From an uncultured Bacteroidia bacterium (lineage in GTDB: Bacteria > Bacteroidota > Bacteroidia > Bacteroidales > UBA932), in contig CACXHG010000037.1 of NCBI GenBank assembly GCA_902767355.1, forward strand, positions 1 to 9,707: a DNA stretch of 9,707 nucleotides, written 5' to 3'. Numbering within the stretch: the stretch's first letter is position 1; each line of letters opens with the position of its first letter. Under the pieces are notes generated by a model. The model was not told where the DNA came from and did no database searches. It saw only the letters and a list, made by a program, of their open reading frames with translations. Shown here piece by piece: positions 5,599-9,707 of this stretch. A program made the position numbers and the translations under genes.

Positions 5599-6987
5599 TC
5601 ACATGCGCAGGCGCCAGGCCTGCGGGAAAAGATTGTTGGCGCGGTTGCCGAGGTTTTTCACGAATCCGAGCGGCAGGTATTCGTATGTCACGACATTGAA
5701 GCCCCGCGGGGCGTCGGGAAGTTGCAGGGCTGCGCAGCGCAGGAACTGCAACGCCTGATCCCTGGTAAGTTCGGCCTGGGCAAAGGCTTCGCGGCGGAAG
5801 ACCCGGCTGAGCGCCAGATCTGTCTGCGGCACGAGGTCGCGCCCCTTGACATAAGCCACCGCAACCCCGCTGCGGATAGCCCGCAAGGACGATTCAAAAA
5901 ACCGTAGCTGAGTCTCTGTCTGCTCCGGATACGCCTTGAGCATGATGCCTGCGGAGGTACTCTGCTCGTATGCCGCCACGCCGCTCTCAAGCCAGTCGCA
6001 GGGAACTTTTCTGGATGTCTTGCCCACTCTAGGCTGAGGCCCGGCCTTCTGCGCTGAAGTCTTGCGAAGCAGCGCCACGTACTGCCCTTCGCCGCGCGTG
6101 AGGCCCATCCCCAGCTGCAAGCCACATCTGGTCTCCACCGCCCCCTCTACAGGCAGTGAATCCGGTTCGCTCTGGCGGCAAAAAGAATGCGGAGCGTTGG
6201 AGAGCAGAACCACTTCGGCGCCGAGTTCGCGGCAGATCCACTCCACATTACCGTCATTTTCACTTGAATTAAAGGTACAGGTAGAATAGAGCAGCCAGCC
6301 TCCTTCTTTAAGCGCCGGCCACACATCCGCCACGATCCTGCGCTGCCTGGCGGCACACAGTTTTACGTTTTCCGGCGACCATTGCGCCAGGGCCTCAGGG
6401 TCCTTGCGGAACATTCCCTCGCCGGAGCAGGGAACATCGGCCAGAATTATATCAAAGCTTGCAGCAAGGCGTGCAAAATCCTTTGGGTCATTATTTGTAA
6501 CAATGGTGTTAGGATTACCCCATTTTACCATATTCTCTGCCAGGATGCTGGCCCTGGAGCCTATTACTTCGTTAGAAACCAGCACATCGCCGCCTCTTAG
6601 AACGGAGGCCAGGCAGGTGGATTTCCCGCCCGGGGCTGCACACAGGTCAAGTATCCTGAGCGGCGAATCGGACTGGGCAATGAGACTGTCGGCGATGGTG
6701 CCGACCATCATGGCCGAGGGGTCCTGGACATAATAGGCGCCGGCATGGAAAAGCGGGTCCAAGGCAAAGGTCGGGCGGCTGTCCAGAAAAAAAGCATCTG
6801 CGCGCCACGGCACAGGCTGCGCCCCCACCCCGAAACGGGAACAGAGGGCACCGGGCTCCATTTTGGCGGGATTGGCACGCACGCCCACGACGCCGTCTTC
6901 GCTTTCAAGGGCGTCGAGCACATCCTGGGCACGGCCGCCGATGGCCGCGCGCAGACTGTCGATAAACTCTTTTGGAAGCGGCGCCAC
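5599..6987 (-). CDS. rsmF: RsmF-like rRNA (cytosine-C5) methyltransferase
   Basis: A 462-residue SAM-dependent RNA m5C methyltransferase of the NOL1/NOP2/Sun family. Motifs: DLCAAPGGKST at 114-124 (SAM binding), SNE at 138-140 (ribose contact), DVPCSGEGMFRKDPEA at 184-199 with Cys187, and YSTCTFNSSEND at 234-245 with Cys237. Two cysteines of this kind are needed for catalysis: the motif VI one attacks C6 of cytosine and the motif IV one releases the product. The PCSGEGMF form, the N-terminus LPKEFIDSLRAAIG and the long C-terminal part (about 300-462, in the place of the RsmF C-terminal domains) point to RsmF (479 residues in E. coli), which modifies 16S rRNA, rather than RsmB. The start is GTG, fixed by a stop codon directly upstream (the SRPBCC gene's TAG, 3 bases away). 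It is third in the operon after pyrE and the SRPBCC gene. The exact target base in this organism is inferred from the family. Confidence 0.92.
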   Translation of the reverse strand: MAPLPKEFIDSLRAAIGGRAQDVLDALESEDGVVGVRANPAKMEPGALCSRFGVGAQPVPWRADAFFLDSRPTFALDPLFHAGAYYVQDPSAMMVGTIADSLIAQSDSPLRILDLCAAPGGKSTCLASVLRGGDVLVSNEVIGSRASILAENMVKWGNPNTIVTNNDPKDFARLAASFDIILADVPCSGEGMFRKDPEALAQWSPENVKLCAARQRRIVADVWPALKEGGWLLYSTCTFNSSENDGNVEWICRELGAEVVLLSNAPHSFCRQSEPDSLPVEGAVETRCGLQLGMGLTRGEGQYVALLRKTSAQKAGPQPRVGKTSRKVPCDWLESGVAAYEQSTSAGIMLKAYPEQTETQLRFFESSLRAIRSGVAVAYVKGRDLVPQTDLALSRVFRREAFAQAELTRDQALQFLRCAALQLPDAPRGFNVVTYEYLPLGFVKNLGNRANNLFPQAWRLRM

Positions 6988-6990
6988 GGC

Positions 6991-7455
6991 CTATATAAAA
7001 GATTCTGGAGTAAAGTCTACTGGCTTTCCTGCCGCGGCAGCTGCGAGCGTATCGGTGAGCTGATCCAGCAAACCCTGCAGGCGTCCGCCCAGCATCATCT
7101 TGAGCATTCCGCCCAGATGGGCATTGAGCTCCAGATGGAAATTGGTCTTGCAGTCGGCTTCGGGGTGCTCGGGGTCGTCCACGGCATCGAAGCAGGCATT
7201 TATCGCAAAGTCTATGGGGCTGCCCGCCATCTGCGTGAAAGTCACGCGGTTGAACGGCACGCGCTCGGCCACCTGCATCCCAAAGTTAATACCCTGGAAA
7301 GAGGCGGAAATCGAGTCCTGTGTGGCGGACACCATATTCTTTTTGTCTTCGGGCAGATTGGCCACCAGGGCGCTCAGATCGCCCAGCGCGCTGTAGAGCA
7401 CGGCCGGCTGGCGGTCTATGAGCACAGTCTTGCCGGTAATGACGGTGTCTGCCAT
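6991..7455 (-). CDS. SRPBCC-like (START/Bet v1 superfamily) protein of unknown function
   Basis: A 154-residue protein with the pattern of a helix-grip SRPBCC fold: an N-terminal strand (VITGKTVLIDRQPAVLYSAL), middle strands including SASFQGINFGMQVAER and NRVTFTQM, and a long C-terminal amphipathic region rich in Leu and Ala (MLKMMLGGRLQGLLDQLTDTL). SRPBCC proteins hold hydrophobic ligands in a deep cavity; no ligand or catalytic residue can be named here. From general knowledge, a similar small SRPBCC gene commonly follows pyrE in Bacteroidales, which supports a conserved link with that gene, though no role in pyrimidine synthesis has been shown. One base separates it from the pyrE stop, and three bases from the rsmF start, so translation is probably coupled. 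No signal peptide is evident, so it is likely cytoplasmic. Confident that it is a real gene, moderately confident in the fold. Confidence 0.8.
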   Translation of the reverse strand: MADTVITGKTVLIDRQPAVLYSALGDLSALVANLPEDKKNMVSATQDSISASFQGINFGMQVAERVPFNRVTFTQMAGSPIDFAINACFDAVDDPEHPEADCKTNFHLELNAHLGGMLKMMLGGRLQGLLDQLTDTLAAAAAGKPVDFTPESFI

Positions 7456-7456
7456 A

Positions 7457-8092
7457 TTATTTTCCCCACTCCTCCGGGCGGTAACGCCATTCGCGCAGCA
7501 CGTCCAGATTGTCTGCAGAAATCAGGTTCTTCTCTACGGCGGTCTCTATCAGGGCGTCGTAGTTGGACAGGGTATAGAGCTCCAGCCCGGAGTGGATCTC
7601 AAACTCGCGGCGGGCAGAAGTAAAGTTGTAGGAGAAAATCGCCACCATGCCCTCTACCAGGCCGCCTGCAGCCGTAACCGCAGCCGCACTTGCCAGGGAG
7701 CTCTTGCCCGTAGAGATGAGGTCCTCTATCACCACTATCCTGTCGCCACGCTTGAACACACCTTCTATCTGATTGCCCATCCCGTGGTCTTTGGGCACGG
7801 GGCGGATATAGATGAAAGGCTTGTTCATCCTGTCGGCCACCAGCGCGCCGAGGGCAATCGCCCCGGTCGCAACGCCGGCGATCACATCGATGTTCTTGAA
7901 ATGCTCTTCTATGGTCTGGACGGTAAAGTCGCAGATCCTGGTGCGGATTTCGGGATAAGAGAGCAGCTTGCGGTTGTCGCAATAAATGGGTGCCTTGAGG
8001 CCGGAGGCCCAGGTGAAGGGCTCGTCGGGGCGCAACTGCACCGCACCGATTTCCAGCAGGTAAGCTGCAACCTGCTTTTCTATTGTATTCAT
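7457..8092 (-). CDS. pyrE: Orotate phosphoribosyltransferase
   Basis: A 211-residue cytoplasmic enzyme joining orotate to PRPP to make OMP, the fifth step of de novo pyrimidine synthesis. Conserved parts are FTWASGLKAPIYCDNRKLLSYP (orotate and PRPP contacts, about 26-47), the IRPVPKDHGMG loop (96-106; mobile catalytic loop with Lys101 and His103) and VVIEDLISTGKS (120-131), the PRPP-binding motif. Length is typical. Three in-frame ATGs are possible (8158, 8101 and 8092). I prefer 8092 because the N-terminus MNTIEKQVAAYLLEIGA matches the family and a strong promoter at 8111-8142 would leave no leader for 8158 and only a few bases for 8101. It heads the pyrE, SRPBCC, rsmF operon, and its promoter overlaps that of the divergent Nudix gene. 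No frameshift or missing key residue is seen. Confidence 0.95.
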   Translation of the reverse strand: MNTIEKQVAAYLLEIGAVQLRPDEPFTWASGLKAPIYCDNRKLLSYPEIRTRICDFTVQTIEEHFKNIDVIAGVATGAIALGALVADRMNKPFIYIRPVPKDHGMGNQIEGVFKRGDRIVVIEDLISTGKSSLASAAAVTAAGGLVEGMVAIFSYNFTSARREFEIHSGLELYTLSNYDALIETAVEKNLISADNLDVLREWRYRPEEWGK

Positions 8093-8110
8093 ATCTGTCA
8101 TAGCAAGATT

Positions 8111-8142
8111 CAAAGTTAGATATTTTGTGTATTTTTGCCAAA
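8111..8142 (-). promoter_or_regulatory. Bacteroidota-type promoter of the pyrE operon
   Basis: On the minus strand TTTG (8142-8139) is followed after exactly 20 bases by TAACTTTG (8118-8111), an exact match to both elements and the spacing of the Bacteroidota primary-sigma consensus. Transcription should begin near 8103-8106, giving a leader of about 11-14 bases to ATG 8092. This is the clearest promoter in the window. Confidence 0.75.
8130..8137 (+). promoter_or_regulatory. Possible -7 element for the Nudix gene
   Basis: TATTTTTG fits TAnnTTTG on the plus strand and lies about 30 bases before ATG 8167. No TTTG is found 19-21 bases upstream (only GATT-like sequence), so the call rests on one element. 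It lies inside the spacer of the pyrE promoter, so the two could compete. Confidence 0.4.
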
Positions 8143-8166
8143 TACCCGCAAAAATCATACAATTCT

Positions 8167-8769
8167 ATGCCCAAAGTCTGGTTTGCAAACCGCTGCGTAA
8201 AAATCGTCCCTGCCGGAAGCGAAAAAGATTACCGGAGCGACACAGTTTATTACACCCTTCAGGCCGGAGACGACATCGCCCAGCTGCCATTCTGGTTTGA
8301 AAAGGCAGAGGAGATTCAGACTCTGGAGGTGGAAGCCTCCGACCCCGAAAAGGCATTTGCCGACTTTATCTCAGGCCTGAAAGTAGAGGTCGCCGGCGGC
8401 GGGCTGGTGCGGGATGGGCGCGGGCGCTCGCTGCTTTTCTGGCGACGCGGAGCCTGGGATATGCCAAAAGGCCACGTCGAGCCGGGCGAAACCCTCCAGC
8501 AGTGCGCCCTTCGCGAAGTCCAGGAAGAGACCGGGCTGGAGCATCTGAGCCTGGGCGAACCCATCTGCACCACCTATCACACATGGCGCAAGGGCGACAA
8601 ACTCATACTCAAGGAAAGCCACTGGTTCAGGATGACCCTCACCGAAGACGAGCCGGTAAAAGTCCAGACAGAAGAAGACATAGTGCGTGCACGCTGGTGC
8701 GGCCCCCTGCTGGAGCGCCTCACCCTCAGGCGCGCCTGGCCCTCCATCCGCGAGGTCTTCGAGGCCTAA
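8167..8769 (+). CDS. NUDIX hydrolase
   Basis: A 200-residue protein with a perfect Nudix box: Gly102, five residues, Glu108, seven residues, then REVQEETGL at 116-124, so the metal-binding glutamates (Glu117, Glu120, Glu121) are all present. The family cleaves nucleoside-diphosphate-linked compounds with Mg or Mn. Substrate is not predictable; the WDMPKGHVEPGE context resembles diadenosine-polyphosphate-type enzymes, which is a weak hint only. Residues 1-75 precede the Nudix fold and look like a small alpha-beta N-terminal extension (MPKVWFANRCVKIV ... AFADFISGLKVEV) that is not part of the catalytic domain; similar two-part Nudix proteins occur in Bacteroidales. ATG 8167 is preferred over the in-frame ATG at 8125, which lies in the promoter region. 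It is divergent from pyrE, and no gene follows on the same strand. Confidence 0.92.
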   Translation: MPKVWFANRCVKIVPAGSEKDYRSDTVYYTLQAGDDIAQLPFWFEKAEEIQTLEVEASDPEKAFADFISGLKVEVAGGGLVRDGRGRSLLFWRRGAWDMPKGHVEPGETLQQCALREVQEETGLEHLSLGEPICTTYHTWRKGDKLILKESHWFRMTLTEDEPVKVQTEEDIVRARWCGPLLERLTLRRAWPSIREVFEA

Positions 8770-8850
8770 GCCCGTTCTAAGAGAGTCTTGACAGGGCGCA
8801 GGCTGCCGCTGGCAGGTCTTGGGGCAGGGCTTTTCGGATATCGCCCATTT

Positions 8851-9630
8851 CTAATACCTCTTCCCGCCGCTTACAGGCCTGATATTCAGCCCGCTGGGCC
8901 TGTACATCCTGTAGGTGCGGTCGTACAGGTAACTACCATTGGCGTTGAGCCACCAGGCGACGGCTTCTTCCTGCGCAAATTTATCCCTTTCGTCAACCAT
9001 GCCAAACACATTCGTCCAGTAAAAGCCTTGTTTGACATAGCCGTTTTCTGCCACTGTCTTATCGCGGGCTATCTCCCACTGTCCGCCGCAAGGGAATAGA
9101 ATGGCGTTGCCGTTGGGACCGGTATATTTCACGCAGTAAACATCATGCACGTATAAACGCTCCGACTTGCATGATTTTTTCAACTCCTCGAAATCGGCCG
9201 GCGAAGGGACATACCACTCCTTGCCAAGAATGACAGTCGCGGCATCGTCTTCTTCTTCCAGGGCATACTTGTCATCCCTCAGCGTAGAAAACTTATAGCG
9301 GTTATATTTGGTAGGATGCCATCCGCTCTGAACTGTTGACATGAACTTATAGTTGGCAAGTGTAAACTCCGTTTTCGGGCTCGTCTCGCCCCATGCAAAG
9401 AAATCGCCGACCTCCCAAGGCTTGCTTGCGCCCAGGTTGCAGCGCGCCCATTTGATTCCGGAAGGCAGGCCGAGATCCACGGCCTCCACCCCTTCGTAAA
9501 TGTCGTATTTGTCCCTGAAATCTTTACTGGCGGAACCACCTTCCCCTCCCTCCTCGCCGGGTTTGGTGCAGGATACGGCGGCCAGAACAGCGATGGCAGC
9601 TGCTAAAAACAATGTCGATAATTGTTTCAT
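8851..9630 (-). CDS. Lipoprotein with Fibrobacter succinogenes major paralogous domain
   Basis: A 259-residue predicted lipoprotein. The signal MKQLSTLFLAAAIAVLAAVSC gives lipidation at Cys21, followed by a Gly/Glu linker (GEEGGEGG) and then the domain. Typical signatures are VDLGLPSGIKWARCNLGASK (51-70), WEVGDFFAWGET (72-83), DDAATVILGKEWYVPSPADFEEL (about 128-150), a central FYWTN (203-207) and the C-terminal SGLNIRPV (246-253). This domain is abundant in secreted and surface proteins of Fibrobacter and Bacteroidales; its function is not established, with surface adhesion or binding proposed. The gene is complete. It begins 9 bases after the acetate kinase stop on the same strand, so it may be read from that transcript; no promoter can fit in the gap. 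It converges on the Nudix gene across an 81-base gap. Confidence 0.88.
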   Translation of the reverse strand: MKQLSTLFLAAAIAVLAAVSCTKPGEEGGEGGSASKDFRDKYDIYEGVEAVDLGLPSGIKWARCNLGASKPWEVGDFFAWGETSPKTEFTLANYKFMSTVQSGWHPTKYNRYKFSTLRDDKYALEEEDDAATVILGKEWYVPSPADFEELKKSCKSERLYVHDVYCVKYTGPNGNAILFPCGGQWEIARDKTVAENGYVKQGFYWTNVFGMVDERDKFAQEEAVAWWLNANGSYLYDRTYRMYRPSGLNIRPVSGGKRY

Positions 9631-9639
9631 GGCAGGGAC

Positions 9640-9707
9640 TTATTTCTTTTTACGGGATACGAGTTCCATAGTGTCGCGGGCGATTACCAGCTCTTCGTTG
9701 GTGCATA
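9640..9707 (-). CDS. ackA: Acetate kinase, C-terminal end only (rest outside window)
   Basis: The last 21 codons before TAA on the minus strand read CTNEELVIARDTMELVSRKKK. The TNEELVIARDT segment is the highly conserved C-terminus of acetate kinase, which makes acetate and ATP from acetyl phosphate and ADP. The remainder of the gene, and perhaps pta before it, lies past the right edge. The fragment is short, so the call rests on that motif alone, but the motif is distinctive. Confidence 0.8.
   Translation of the reverse strand, partial: CTNEELVIARDTMELVSRKKK

Noticed and set aside
6745..7623. 292-codon plus-strand frame across rsmF, the SRPBCC gene and pyrE
   Set aside because: It crosses three well-supported genes on the other strand and its translation has no domain or start context.
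8803..8815. Hairpin CTGCC-GCT-GGCAG between the Nudix gene and the lipoprotein, considered as a terminator
   Set aside because: Short stem and no U-run directly after it; too weak to call, although the convergent layout would suit a terminator here.
8777..8848. 23-codon minus-strand frame starting MGDIRKALPQDL in the gap after the Nudix gene
   Set aside because: Too short, no promoter or homology visible, and likely chance.

Overview
The window looks like chromosomal DNA from a GC-rich member of the Bacteroidales (phylum Bacteroidota). The evidence is a SusD-type outer-membrane glycan-binding lipoprotein, a DUF3823 lipoprotein and a GxGYxYP-family lipoprotein in one operon, a Fibrobacter-major-paralogous-domain lipoprotein, and promoter-like sites of the Bacteroidota type (TTTG, about 20 bases, then TAnnTTTG). 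Genus cannot be fixed from sequence alone.

Layout. Bases 1-4371 (plus strand) are the 3' part of a polysaccharide utilisation locus. It holds a SusD-like protein cut by the window edge, a DUF3823 lipoprotein with an added C-terminal beta-rich module, and a GxGYxYP-family lipoprotein. These genes are packed tightly (5-base gap, then 14-base overlap) and probably act together at the cell surface on a glycan. The operon continues into a fourth lipoprotein, but only its signal peptide survives (4380-4472) before a stop codon.

Bases 4372-5028 are the oddest stretch. The dead lipoprotein start runs antisense into the 3' end of a small intact TSCPD-domain gene. Just upstream of that gene on the minus strand is a C-terminal stub of PhoU, possibly with a frameshift. 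The layout suggests a deletion or rearrangement that joined a PUL end to the tail of a phosphate-regulation operon.

Bases 5029-8769 are housekeeping. A flavin-reductase-like FMN protein with its own promoter converges with zero spacing on a minus-strand operon reading pyrE, an SRPBCC-like protein and an RsmF-like rRNA methyltransferase (gaps of 1 and 3 bases). A Nudix hydrolase is divergent from pyrE, with promoter elements interleaved in the 74-base gap.

Bases 8851-9707 (minus strand) hold a Fibrobacter-major-paralogous-domain lipoprotein placed 9 bases downstream of the C-terminal codons of acetate kinase (ackA), which runs off the window.

I found no tRNA, rRNA, CRISPR array, insertion sequence or obvious phage gene. 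No convincing new multi-gene system is visible. The most unusual content is the mosaic at 4372-5028 and the atypical GxGYxYP and DUF3823 proteins.
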